Shown: one piece after another, positions 52,104 through 60,636 of the stretch
Numbering within the stretch: position 1 is the first letter of the stretch
Layout of the letters: every line of letters begins with the position of its first letter
NCBI GenBank assembly: GCA_009773555.1
Contig: WSXZ01000010.1
Coordinates: forward strand, 52,244-116,243
Direction: 5' to 3'
DNA length: 64,000 nt
Origin: Methylocystaceae bacterium
GTDB lineage: Bacteria; Pseudomonadota; Alphaproteobacteria; Rhizobiales; Beijerinckiaceae
The notes under the pieces: model-generated
What the model was told of the DNA's origin: nothing
The model's database searches: none
Seen by the model: the letters and a program-made list of their open reading frames with translations, nothing else
Position numbers and translations under genes: made by a program

Positions 52104-53669
52104 GTGTTTAGGAGACATCTCGACTACTACGTCCGCTACCTCGATCATGACATTCCGGCGGGGGTCGTGGTGTTTCTCGTCGCGGTGCCGCTGTGCCTCG
52201 GCATTGCGGTCGCGTCCGGGGCTCCGCCCTTCTCGGGAGTTATCGCCGGGATCATCGGCGGGCTTGTCGTGTCTCTTGTGAGCGGTTCGCAGTTGAGCGT
52301 TTCGGGTCCTGCCGCAGGCCTGACCGTCATTGTCGCGACCGCGGTCGAAAAACTCGGCTTCGACGCCATGCTGCTTGCGGTGGCGCTGTCGGGCCTCCTG
52401 CAAGTGGCGATGGGCTTTCTGCGGGCGGGCGTCATCGGCGCGTTTTTTCCATCGGCCGTCATCAAGGGCATGCTTGCGGCGATCGGCTTGATCCTGATCA
52501 TGAAGCAGCTGCCGCACGCGGTTGGCTACGACGCCGACGCGGAAGCCGACTTGTCGTTCCTCGAGGATGATAGCCACACGCGTCTCTCCTTCCTCTGGGA
52601 CGCATTCCGGTCCTTCTCGACGGGAGCGGTGATCGTCAGCCTTGTATCGCTCGCGATCATGCTCCTTTGGGATACGCCCTACATCAAGAAGCATCGCTAC
52701 CTTTCGATCGCGCCCGGTCCGCTGGTCGCGGTGCTGTTTGGCATCGCCTATAACGTCGTGGCTCAGACGCTGTTTCCCTCTTTGGCGATCGCGCCGCAGC
52801 ATCTCGTCAATCTTCCCGCCATCTTTGGACCGATAGATTTCGCGCGGGAGTTCAACTTTCCGGACTTTACCCGGCTGATCGATGTCCAGATCTACGTAAT
52901 CGCCGCCACTTTGGCGCTGGTCGGCAGCCTTGAAACTCTGCTGAGCTTAGAGGCCGTCGACAAGCTCGATCCGCTCAAGCGCATCGCGCCGACCAATCAG
53001 GAGCTCAAAGCGCAGGGCGTCGGCAATTTCCTGAGCGGGATGTTGGGCGGATTGCCGATCACCGCAGTGATCGTGCGCAGCTCCGCCAGCATCGACGCCG
53101 GCGCACACACCAAGGTGGCGTCCTTTGTCCACGGCGTGCTGCTGTTGCTCAGCGCGATGTTCCTGGCGAGCGTGCTCAATATGATTCCGCTCGCGTGTCT
53201 TGCGGCGGTGCTGCTGCTGACGGGCTACAAGCTCGCGAAGCCGAAGCTCTTCGTTCAGCAATATGAAAAGGGTTTCAATCAATTTGCCCCATTCGCGGTG
53301 ACGATCGGCGCAATTCTCTCGACGGATCTTCTCAAGGGCATGGCGATCGGCATGGCCGTGGGGCTCTTCTTCGTGTTGCGCGCAAATTATCACTCCGCAT
53401 TCACGCTCACGCGCGACGGGCGGAACTATCTGCTGCGTCTGCAAAAGGATGTGTCCTTCCTCAATAAGGCGCAGCTGCGCAACTATCTCGAGAATGTCGA
53501 GGAGAACAGTTACCTCGTGATCGATGGCACGCGCGCCGGCTTTATTGATCAGGACATCATGGAGACGATTCAGGACTTCATCAAAGCGGCGAGCGATTAC
53601 AATATCCGCGTTGAACTCAAGGACATGCGGGGACTGGAGCCGGTCAACGGATTGGTCCCCGCAGAATAG
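52104..53669 (+). CDS. SulP family anion (sulfate/bicarbonate) transporter
   Basis: GTG 52104 follows GGGAG. The 521-residue protein has about 12 membrane segments: YLDHDIPAGVVVFLVAVPLCLGIAVASGAPPFSGVIAGIIGG (in outline, 15-56), then SGPAAGLTVIVATAV, with the SLP25-like VGSLETLLSLEAVDKLDP and MLGGLPITAVIVRSSASIDAG regions (about 270-335). The C-terminal STAS-like part (about 440-521, FLNKAQLRNYLENVEENSYLVIDGTRAGFIDQDI) is shorter than usual but present. Adjacent carbonic anhydrase points to bicarbonate as substrate (inference). Confidence 0.9.
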   Translation: MFRRHLDYYVRYLDHDIPAGVVVFLVAVPLCLGIAVASGAPPFSGVIAGIIGGLVVSLVSGSQLSVSGPAAGLTVIVATAVEKLGFDAMLLAVALSGLLQVAMGFLRAGVIGAFFPSAVIKGMLAAIGLILIMKQLPHAVGYDADAEADLSFLEDDSHTRLSFLWDAFRSFSTGAVIVSLVSLAIMLLWDTPYIKKHRYLSIAPGPLVAVLFGIAYNVVAQTLFPSLAIAPQHLVNLPAIFGPIDFAREFNFPDFTRLIDVQIYVIAATLALVGSLETLLSLEAVDKLDPLKRIAPTNQELKAQGVGNFLSGMLGGLPITAVIVRSSASIDAGAHTKVASFVHGVLLLLSAMFLASVLNMIPLACLAAVLLLTGYKLAKPKLFVQQYEKGFNQFAPFAVTIGAILSTDLLKGMAIGMAVGLFFVLRANYHSAFTLTRDGRNYLLRLQKDVSFLNKAQLRNYLENVEENSYLVIDGTRAGFIDQDIMETIQDFIKAASDYNIRVELKDMRGLEPVNGLVPAE

Positions 53670-53681
53670 CGCCGCGGCGAG

Positions 53682-54380
53682 TCACATGGACGTCAGCGCG
53701 CGGCGGGAAAAATCGCAGGCGGCGAATTCTGGGTCGAGCTTGCAGGATTTCCTGTAGGAGCGACGCGCGAGGGCAAGGCTTTTCTTTACGCCCTCGCCGT
53801 TGCGGTACGCCTGTCCGAGCATGGCGCATCCCCAATGATCGTTTTTGTCGCAGGCGATCTTAAAGCTGCGAAATTGACAGCGATCTTTGGCCTTGGCGGA
53901 TAGCGACTCGAGCGGATCGCCCTCTTCGGCGGCGTTGCGCATATGCGCGGCGCGGTTGGTGCAGCCGGAGGCCTTGCCAAGCGCACAAGCCATTGCAAAC
54001 ATGAGCTGCGCGTAGCGCGGCGCGATGACGCTTTCGTTCTCCTGAAGCGCAAGCGCCAACCGGAAGCAGTGTTCGCCGCTGCGCTTACCGATGCAGGCTT
54101 GATAGCATTCCTCAGGGCGGGCTGCGCAGTGATCGCGCGTGACCGCTTCATCTCCCAGGAGCAATCCGCCAAGCGAGGCTTCCTTACGGAAGACGTCCGC
54201 CGGACAGGCGCGCGCGCTGGATTGCAGCGTCTTGTCGCGATCCATTTCGCCTGTTGCGCCGCGGGCGCCGTCAGCGTCGAAGGATCCGTTTTTCACGTCG
54301 GCGACGGCTGTTCCGACTCCCAGGATCGCCGCTAACCCAATTGTTAGCACAAGGCGAATTGAGCGTCCGCGCTGGCGCAT
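53682..54380 (-). CDS. Exported Sel1-repeat-like, Cys-rich protein
   Basis: The 232-residue precursor has a signal peptide (MRQRGRSIRLVLTIGLAAILGVGTAVA). The C-terminal half has Sel1/TPR-like helical pairs with paired cysteines: SGEHCFRLALAL, FAMACALGKASGCTNRA, FKIACDKNDHWGCAMLGQAYRNGEGVKKSLALARRSY (in outline) and SCKLDPEFAACDFSRR. Such Cys pairs at repeat ends are typical of the HcpA-type secreted Sel1 proteins. Role unknown. It is convergent with the SulP gene. Confidence 0.7.
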   Translation of the reverse strand: MRQRGRSIRLVLTIGLAAILGVGTAVADVKNGSFDADGARGATGEMDRDKTLQSSARACPADVFRKEASLGGLLLGDEAVTRDHCAARPEECYQACIGKRSGEHCFRLALALQENESVIAPRYAQLMFAMACALGKASGCTNRAAHMRNAAEEGDPLESLSAKAKDRCQFRSFKIACDKNDHWGCAMLGQAYRNGEGVKKSLALARRSYRKSCKLDPEFAACDFSRRALTSM

Positions 54381-54503
54381 GGCGATGTTGCTCCCGTCGA
54401 TCGAGGGGCGCTCGATTGCGATCCCTGTCGCGCCCGATCGGCTCTGCTAACAAGAATCGGCGCTGGGGCGGATGCGGCGGCGCACGCCGCGAGATTCCAG
54501 CGC

Positions 54504-55214
54504 TTATGGCGCGAAGCCCTCGAAGACGATCTGATCGGCCCATTCTCGCGCCCGCGCCGCCATCTCCGGCGAGCGCACGGTCCAGGTCGTTACGGGAATC
54601 TTGAGCGCCTCGCGCAGCAGCAGCGGAATGGCGTGCGGAAGATCGCGCACGCGCCAAGACAGGAAATCCGGCAGCGTGCGCCTGTAGTGCAGAAAGTGCG
54701 TGAGCTCCGCGCGCTGTGCGGTGGACAGCTGCGGCCAATCATCTGCGTCGTAATGCGCCTCGCCGACGATGCCGAGCGGCCGATGCAGGATTCCAAGCGC
54801 GGCGGCGCGCGCGCGAAGAAAGGCGATCTGATCGGGGTCGAAACTTTCGACGGCGACGGGACCGCTGTAACGCGCCAGCGCCAGCGCCGTGCGCTGCGCC
54901 GCGGTCGTGTCGCCATCGAAGGCGCTCTTGATCTCTACAATGATCGGCGTTCGCCCGCCGATCTCGGCGAGAAACTCGGAAAACCTCGGAATGGCGTCAT
55001 TGGCGCCGCGCAGCCTCAGACGACTGAGCTCATCCGCGCTGCGCATCGCGACAGCCCCGGCGCTTTCGGTCAGGCGCTCTTCGACGCCAAAGCCCGCGGC
55101 GATCGCCGCGCGGGCGGCCGAGATTGAATTTTCGATCACGCCCTTGCGGGCGTCATGCAGCCCGCGGTGGGCGATCGGCCGCGCCATTAGCCACGAAAAA
55201 TCAGGGGAGTTCAC
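54504..55214 (-). CDS. Glycerophosphodiester phosphodiesterase-like protein lacking catalytic residues
   Basis: The 236-residue protein is GDPD-like: [34 protein letters not shown] (12-45) with His15-Arg16, then [13 protein letters not shown] (about 92-104), VAVESFDP and [10 protein letters not shown]. Normal relatives continue GVECDVQLS-DGE-VVFHD. Here about 20 residues are missing between GVE and ERLTE, including the ExD aspartate and the second catalytic His. The frame is kept. It is probably inactive unless the sequence is wrong. It overlaps the RidA gene by 4 bp, so the pair is coupled. Confidence 0.8.
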   Translation of the reverse strand: MNSPDFSWLMARPIAHRGLHDARKGVIENSISAARAAIAAGFGVEERLTESAGAVAMRSADELSRLRLRGANDAIPRFSEFLAEIGGRTPIIVEIKSAFDGDTTAAQRTALALARYSGPVAVESFDPDQIAFLRARAAALGILHRPLGIVGEAHYDADDWPQLSTAQRAELTHFLHYRRTLPDFLSWRVRDLPHAIPLLLREALKIPVTTWTVRSPEMAARAREWADQIVFEGFAP

Positions 55215-55690
55215 GGAAGAATCTCGAAAACGCCCTCGATTTCAACAGCGGCGTCGAGCGGCAATTGCGCAACCCCAACGGCGAAGCGCGCATGTTTGCC
55301 ATTCTCGCCCAATACGGCGGCGACGAGATCGGAAGCGCCGTTAACGACTTGCGGCAGCGACGCGAAGGCGGGGGCGCTATTGACATAGCCGCCGAGCCGG
55401 ACGGCGCGCAATTTCGCAAGATCGCCGATGGCGGCGTTGGCTTGGGCGAGGACGTTGAGCGCCGCCTGACGCGCGGCGGACTGCCCGGCCTCAAGCGAAA
55501 CGCCGGCGCCGAGCTTGCCTTGATGCGCCGGGTCGACGCCATTGGCGCCGAGCGGCAGCTGTCCCGATATGAACAGCAAGGCGCCCGTGCGCACAAAAGG
55601 AACGTAGTTGGCGACCGGCGCGGCCGCGGCGGGCAGCGTCAGTCCCAGCTCTTTCAGCCGCGCGAGCGGGGTGGCGGACGATCCGGTCAT
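55211..55690 (-). CDS. RidA family (YjgF/UK114) protein
   Basis: The 159-residue protein has the RidA-like chorismate-mutase fold of the longer subgroup: [37 protein letters not shown] (in outline), [38 protein letters not shown], and [26 protein letters not shown]. The catalytic Arg of canonical RidA (R105 region) lies at HARFAVG. It may deaminate reactive enamines. Its stop overlaps the start of the GDPD-like gene. Confidence 0.9.
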   Translation of the reverse strand: MTGSSATPLARLKELGLTLPAAAAPVANYVPFVRTGALLFISGQLPLGANGVDPAHQGKLGAGVSLEAGQSAARQAALNVLAQANAAIGDLAKLRAVRLGGYVNSAPAFASLPQVVNGASDLVAAVLGENGKHARFAVGVAQLPLDAAVEIEGVFEILP

Positions 55691-55798
55691 AGCGCCTCTT
55701 CAAAGAGAAAGTCGTTGCTCCCAATGGAGCGCGACCCTAGTTTCCTACTCCACGCGACGCAATGGCGTCGCAGGCGCCGCCACACAGAAAGAGGACCA

Positions 55799-56620
55799 AT
55801 GATTTCGTTACGCGTGCTGGCCGCCGCGATCTGCGCGGCGACGCCGGTTGGCCAGGCGTTCGCCGAGCGCGCTTTGCCGCTCGCCAATCATCGCGCTGTT
55901 TATGATCTGAGCCTGTTGAAATCGAGCGGCGCGAAGGCGCCGGCGCAGGCGCGCGGCAGGATCGCCTTCGACTTTTCCGGTTCGGCCTGCGAAGGCTATG
56001 TGCAGAACTTTCGCCAGATCACCGAATTGCAGCCCTCGGAAGGGGCGGCGAAGCTCTCCGACATGCGTTCGGCGACATTCGAGGGCGGCGACGGCGCAGA
56101 CTTTCGCTTCAAGGTGGAGACCAAAGTCGACAACTCGCGAACCGATGAAGTCGACGGAAAGGCCAAAAAATCCGCCGACGCCCGGCTGGCCATCGATCTT
56201 GCAAAGCCAAAGCGCACGCGCCTGGAGCTGTCCGGTCCGATGCTCTTTCCGACGGAACATTTGCGCAAGATCGTGGAAACGGCCGCGGCCGGCGAACAGC
56301 TGCTGGAAGCGCGGGTCTTCGACGGCACGGGCGACGGCGAGAAGGCGTTCGATACTTTAACGGTCATTGGCAAGCCGACGACCGAGCCGCCCCAGGAAAA
56401 GGTCGCGCGCGTGAATGGGCTCAACAATATCCGTCGCTGGCCGGTTGCGATTTCCTATTTCGAGCTGGGCAAGAAGGACGGGCAGCCGATTTATGTGCTG
56501 TCCTTCGACCTTTATGAAAACGGCGTCTCGCGCGCGCTGAAGCTCGACTACGGAGACTTCGTCTTGCGCGGCGACATGACGGATCTTGTCTTGCAGCCAA
56601 CGCCGACCTGCAAAAAATAG
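55799..56620 (+). CDS. EipB-like periplasmic envelope protein (DUF1849)
   Basis: ATG 55799 follows GAGGACC and begins a signal peptide (MISLRVLAAAICAATPVGQAFA). The 273-residue protein starts mature as ERALPLANHRAVYDLSLLKSSG, the hallmark of the EipB/DUF1849 spiral beta-sheet family of Alphaproteobacteria. It has FDFSGSACEGYVQNFRQITEL and ends in TPTCKK, giving two Cys that form a disulphide in EipB. It supports envelope integrity. The frame is open upstream but without a start context. Confidence 0.85.
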   Translation: MISLRVLAAAICAATPVGQAFAERALPLANHRAVYDLSLLKSSGAKAPAQARGRIAFDFSGSACEGYVQNFRQITELQPSEGAAKLSDMRSATFEGGDGADFRFKVETKVDNSRTDEVDGKAKKSADARLAIDLAKPKRTRLELSGPMLFPTEHLRKIVETAAAGEQLLEARVFDGTGDGEKAFDTLTVIGKPTTEPPQEKVARVNGLNNIRRWPVAISYFELGKKDGQPIYVLSFDLYENGVSRALKLDYGDFVLRGDMTDLVLQPTPTCKK

Positions 56621-56636
56621 CGCGACGTTCAGTGAT

Positions 56637-57680
56637 TCACCGGCGCAAGAGCGCCGCGATTTTGCTCGCGATGGATCTTGGCCGCCAGAAGATCGCGGCG
56701 TGGATATCGAGAGTCTGGTCCAAAAAATCCGCGGTCGGCGGAACGGCGAGGAGCGTCGCATCCTCTGGAGCGCGTTTCAGCGCCGCTTCGTCGTCGGGCA
56801 TTGCGATAACGACGCCGCGGTCCGTGGCGATTGCGCGCGTCACGTAATGCAGCAGCATGAGATTGGCGACGATCTCCTGCATCTTAGAGCGCGGATTCTT
56901 GCGGTAGACGCAACGCGGCGCGCGAATGAGATATTCGCCGCTCCTGTCGTCGGACCGCAGCATCAGCGCGACGAGACGGCCGCTTCCGGGCCAATAGCTT
57001 TCGCTCTGTCGGTTGAGACCAATGAACGCGCCTTCGAAAACCTTCGAGTCAATGTGATGAAGCTCGCATGCCCCGCTCCGCTGCGCCTGCGTCGCGTCGA
57101 CGTAGTCGAAGCGAATCTCGGCTTTGGGCGCGAAGGGAATGCGCGCGTCGCCGATCCGGTTCAGCACTGCGGCGGCCACCGCCGTCGAGGCGTCGACCGT
57201 CAGATGGTTTTCGTCCTGATAATGCGCTGCCGTCAGGCTTCCTGAGAAAATCTCGTCAAGCCAGATGGCCGGCGTCGCATAACGCGTCGCCGCGTCCGCG
57301 TAGAGCCTATGCGCGCGCCGCGTTGCGCTGCGCAAGGATTTGGAGGCCATCGGCCGTGGGTCCAGACAGAGAAACATCAGGCGGATTCGACGCCGGGCGC
57401 AACAGGCTGCGATCGCTTCGAGCGTATCGGCGACGAGGCTCGGACGCAGACAGCCGGCGGCGAAAAGCAGAATGTCATTGAGACAATATTCAAAAATGAC
57501 GACGTCCGGACAAGCCGTCGCGTCGCGCTCCATCTTCAAGAGCGCCAGCAAACCATAGAGCGACCCTACCGCGCCGAGAAAACGATTCTCGACCTCGTGC
57601 GCCGACGCCTGCCGTTGAAATTGGAAGGCCCAGCCTTCCCGCATTCCGGCGTTGGAGCCGCCGAGCAGCAAAATTTTCAT
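56637..57680 (-). CDS. SGNH/GDSL-type hydrolase domain protein
   Basis: The 347-residue protein begins MKILLLGGSNAGMREGWAFQF: block I with Ser9. Block III is EYCLND (Asn68), and block V is YQDENHLT (Asp156, His159), so the triad is complete. The second half (about 165-347) is an unrelated beta-rich domain (GAFIGLNRQSESYWPGSGRLVALMLRSDD in outline) of unknown fold. It may esterify or de-esterify a sugar or polysaccharide. There is no signal peptide. It is convergent with the EipB-like gene. Confidence 0.75.
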   Translation of the reverse strand: MKILLLGGSNAGMREGWAFQFQRQASAHEVENRFLGAVGSLYGLLALLKMERDATACPDVVIFEYCLNDILLFAAGCLRPSLVADTLEAIAACCARRRIRLMFLCLDPRPMASKSLRSATRRAHRLYADAATRYATPAIWLDEIFSGSLTAAHYQDENHLTVDASTAVAAAVLNRIGDARIPFAPKAEIRFDYVDATQAQRSGACELHHIDSKVFEGAFIGLNRQSESYWPGSGRLVALMLRSDDRSGEYLIRAPRCVYRKNPRSKMQEIVANLMLLHYVTRAIATDRGVVIAMPDDEAALKRAPEDATLLAVPPTADFLDQTLDIHAAIFWRPRSIASKIAALLRR

Positions 57681-57862
57681 GCCATCAAAGTTTTTATGCG
57701 ATGGAGATATGTTGCGCCAATGGTCGCGACCAGCAGCCCGCTTGACGATTCTAGCCGGTTCGCGCGCGCGAGGCCATAGACGAAGCTTGCTAAAATGCTT
57801 ATGGCCGGACGGGCGCCTTGTCCTAATTGAGGCGGTGGTCTTCGCGCGAGGGAGCGGGTTCG

Positions 57863-58432
57863 ATGTTTCCCATTCCGCAATGCGTCTTTCTCACGCGCGG
57901 CGTCGGCGTTCACCGGCATCGTTTGACGGCGTTCGAATATGCGCTGCGCGACGCCGACATCGAACAGCAGAACCTCGTGGCGGTGTCGTCCATTCTGCCG
58001 GCGGGATGCGAAATCGTTCCGGTGGAGCTGGGCGTCGCGACGCTTCAGCCTGGCGAAATCACGTTCACGGTGCTTGCGCGCGCTGAGACCGACGAGCCCG
58101 GTCGGCGCGTCACAGCAAGCATCGGCCTCGCCCGGCCAAGGGAGCCGACGCTCTACGGCTATATTTCGGAACATCACGGCTATGGCATGACGGAGCGCGA
58201 GAGCGGCGACTATGCGGAAGATCTCGCGGCGACGATGCTCGCTTCGACGCTCGGGATCGAATTCGATCCAGACGCCGCCTGGAATGAGCGCAAGAAGGTC
58301 TATGAAACAAGCGAACTGATCGTCGAGAGCCTGTCTTTGACCGCGGCGGCCGAAGGCGCTCCGAACGGCGAATGGACCTGCGCGGTCGCTGCGGCGGTGT
58401 TCCGCTTCGCCAAACTCGACGGTTTGTCATGA
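57863..58432 (+). CDS. Pyruvoyl-dependent arginine decarboxylase
   Basis: ATG 57863 follows GAGGGAGCGGG. The 189-residue proenzyme has the self-cleavage site Ser42-Ser43 in NLVAVSSILPAGCE, followed by YISEHHGYGMTERESGDYAEDLAATMLA (in outline), the PvlArgDC core with the catalytic Glu. It makes agmatine from arginine. The agmatinase gene overlaps its stop (ATGA). The fold and mechanism are of archaeal/Chlamydia type and unrelated to SpeA. Confidence 0.93.
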   Translation: MFPIPQCVFLTRGVGVHRHRLTAFEYALRDADIEQQNLVAVSSILPAGCEIVPVELGVATLQPGEITFTVLARAETDEPGRRVTASIGLARPREPTLYGYISEHHGYGMTERESGDYAEDLAATMLASTLGIEFDPDAAWNERKKVYETSELIVESLSLTAAAEGAPNGEWTCAVAAAVFRFAKLDGLS

Positions 58433-59349
58433 GCGGGACGCCGACTTTCGCCGCTCCGCCGACCTTTCTCGGCGTCGCCCCGCGCGCCGACGCGGCGATT
58501 GTCGTCGCCGGCGTCCCTTTCGACATTGGCACGACCAACCGCAGCGGCGCACGCTTCGGGCCGTCGGCGATTCGTCACGCCAGTCGTATGTTGATCGACG
58601 GCGAGCATCCCGCGCACTGGACCTCCCCCGTCAATCTGCCGCTCGCCGACGTGGGCGATTTCGCCATCGCGCTGGGCGACATCGCCGCGAGTTTGAAGCT
58701 CATCGAGGACCAGGCGTCGGCCTATGCGCATCTCGTGACGCTTGGCGGCGACCATGGAATCACGCTGCCTCTCTTGCGCGCCTGCGCGAAAAGACGCGGC
58801 CCGCTGGCGTTGATTCATTTCGACGCTCACGTCGATACATGGCCCGATAATTTCGGCCAGCCCTATGCGCATGGCTCGATGTTCTATCATGCGATCAACG
58901 AAGGCGTCGTCGATGCGCGCCGCATGATTCAGATCGGCATTCGCTCGCCGGTGCAACGCGACGTCTACGACTGGACGCTTGGACAAGGCGTCACGATCGT
59001 CGCCGCGCAGGAGGCGCATGAAATTGGGCCAGCGGCGATCGCCTCGCGGATCGTCGAAGTCGTCGGCGACGCCCCCGTCTATCTGACGTTCGACGTCGAC
59101 GCGCTTGATCCGGCCTTTGCCCCCGGGACCGGGACGCCGGAAATCGGCGGTCTGGCCACCTGGCAGGCGCAGTCGATCATCCGCAAGCTCGTCGGTCTGA
59201 ACTTTGTCGGGATGGACGTCGTCGAGGTGGCGCCGGCCTATGATGTTTCCGAAATCACCGCGCTCGCCGGCGCGACGATGGCCTGGGAATACCTCTGCCT
59301 GCTGGCGGCCTCGGCCGATCGACCCCGCGCCGCCGCGCGATCCCCTTAG
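58429..59349 (+). CDS. speB: Agmatinase
   Basis: ATG 58429 overlaps the decarboxylase stop by four bases. The 306-residue ureohydrolase has the manganese ligands in LGGDHGITLPLL (about 104-115), LIHFDAHVDTW (about 127-137) and LTFDVDALDPAFAPGTGTPEIGG (in outline, about 220-242). It hydrolyses agmatine to putrescine and urea. With the upstream decarboxylase this is a complete arginine-to-putrescine route. Confidence 0.93.
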   Translation: MSGTPTFAAPPTFLGVAPRADAAIVVAGVPFDIGTTNRSGARFGPSAIRHASRMLIDGEHPAHWTSPVNLPLADVGDFAIALGDIAASLKLIEDQASAYAHLVTLGGDHGITLPLLRACAKRRGPLALIHFDAHVDTWPDNFGQPYAHGSMFYHAINEGVVDARRMIQIGIRSPVQRDVYDWTLGQGVTIVAAQEAHEIGPAAIASRIVEVVGDAPVYLTFDVDALDPAFAPGTGTPEIGGLATWQAQSIIRKLVGLNFVGMDVVEVAPAYDVSEITALAGATMAWEYLCLLAASADRPRAAARSP

Positions 59350-59475
59350 CTCCTCGCCAGCGTCAATGCGGCTCTTGCCAAGGGCCGCCCTTCGGCAGCA
59401 CTCTGCCCCGAACAGCCGGATGCGGCGGGACGCTTCGACGCGGATCGAGGCGTGCAAGGGCTAGGGGAGGGCGGC

Positions 59476-60039
59476 ATGTCCAGTGCGGAGCGGCGGGCGC
59501 GAGAGGTGGTCGGCGTTTTCTCAGACGGCTATGTGCTAGAGAGCGCTGTCGAGGAATTGTTGAATTCGGGGTTCGATCTCGGCGATATCAGCCTGCTCGC
59601 GGGTGAAAAGGCCGTGGTCGGCAAGCTCGGCCATAAATATGAAAAGGTGGAGGCCGCCGAAGATGACGGCGCCGCCCCGCGCGTGGCCTATGCGCCGAGG
59701 GAATCTTTGAGCAAGAAAGAGGGCGTGATCATAGGCGGTCTTGTCTATGTCGGCGCCACCGTAGCGGCCGGCGCGGCGCTCGCGTCAGGCGGCGCCCTGG
59801 CGATGCTTCTCGTGAGCGGCTTGATCGGCGCGGAATTTGGCGGCCTCATCGGCGTCGTGCTTGGCGAATTCATGGAGGAGCGTCACGCGAAATATCTCCA
59901 GGAGCAACTTGACCATGGCGGCTTGTTGCTCTGGGTGCGAACGCGAAACGACGCGCTTGAGGAAGCCGCCAAGCGCATTATCGCCAAACATTCCGGCCGC
60001 GACGTGCATGCGCATGACGTGCCAGCCGCCGCGGCGTGA
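59476..60039 (+). CDS. Membrane-associated protein with a glycine-zipper region
   Basis: ATG 59476 follows GGGGAGG. The 187-residue protein has an N-terminal domain resembling the heat-inducible general-stress (17M) fold: REVVGVFSDGYVLESAVEELLNSGFDLGDISLLAG. Two hydrophobic Gly/Ala-rich segments follow (about 85-130, VIIGGLVYVGATVAAGAALASGG, then MLLVSGLIGAEFGGLIGVVLGEF), and a C-terminal DHGGLLLWVRTRNDALEEAAKRII domain. It is probably a stress-related membrane protein. It is convergent with the hemerythrin-like gene. Confidence 0.72.
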   Translation: MSSAERRAREVVGVFSDGYVLESAVEELLNSGFDLGDISLLAGEKAVVGKLGHKYEKVEAAEDDGAAPRVAYAPRESLSKKEGVIIGGLVYVGATVAAGAALASGGALAMLLVSGLIGAEFGGLIGVVLGEFMEERHAKYLQEQLDHGGLLLWVRTRNDALEEAAKRIIAKHSGRDVHAHDVPAAAA

Positions 60040-60059
60040 ATGACGTTGAAGCGGCCGCG

Positions 60060-60581
60060 TCAGGCCGCTTTTTTCATCAGTTCGGCTTTACGCTTCGATA
60101 GCTTCACGCCCAAGGCGTCGAGGTCGACCTCGCTCTTGCGCGCCTCGGGAAACATTTCCTGCTCTTCTTCCTGGACATGATGCATGACATATTCGCCAAG
60201 CACCTTGACCTTTGCATCGAAGAGATGGTCTTGCGGCGACATCGAGAGGATTTCGGCGATCAGCTGTTTGGCGCTCGCGTGCTCAACTTCGGCTTCGTCG
60301 AGAAGCTCGTCGTCGTCGATGCTCTTGCGCAGCGCCGGATAGAAGATTTCCTCTTCGATCTTGGCGTGAACAGTCAGCGCGGCGCAAATTTTTCGGGCGA
60401 GAGCGTCCTTCTCGGTCTCGTTCTGCAGCTTTTCATACTGCTTGAACCAGGTTTTCACCTCTCGGTGATCCTCTTTCAGGAGCTTGATGGCGTCCGCCTT
60501 TTTGGAGGCGCTGGCCGACGTCTTCGCGCCCGTTTGGGACTTCGACCTTTTCGTGCTGCTGCCCGTGCTTGCCGTCGGCAT
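60060..60581 (-). CDS. Hemerythrin HHE cation-binding domain protein
   Basis: The 173-residue protein has a Lys/Ser/Ala-rich start (about 1-28), then a four-helix HHE domain with candidate di-iron ligands His39 (KEDHREV), His72 and Glu76 (VHAKIEEEIF), His101 (VEHASAK), His134/135 and Glu139 (YVMHHVQEEEQEMFPE). It may bind oxygen, NO or iron under stress. The first 28 residues look like a flexible tail, not a signal peptide. It lies just downstream of the damaged katE, in the same direction. Confidence 0.9.
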   Translation of the reverse strand: MPTASTGSSTKRSKSQTGAKTSASASKKADAIKLLKEDHREVKTWFKQYEKLQNETEKDALARKICAALTVHAKIEEEIFYPALRKSIDDDELLDEAEVEHASAKQLIAEILSMSPQDHLFDAKVKVLGEYVMHHVQEEEQEMFPEARKSEVDLDALGVKLSKRKAELMKKAA

Positions 60582-60636
60582 TTTGGTTCTCCTGTTGCGC
60601 GGTTGTTAACTTGGCTGTTCTGTCTGCGTGACCGCA

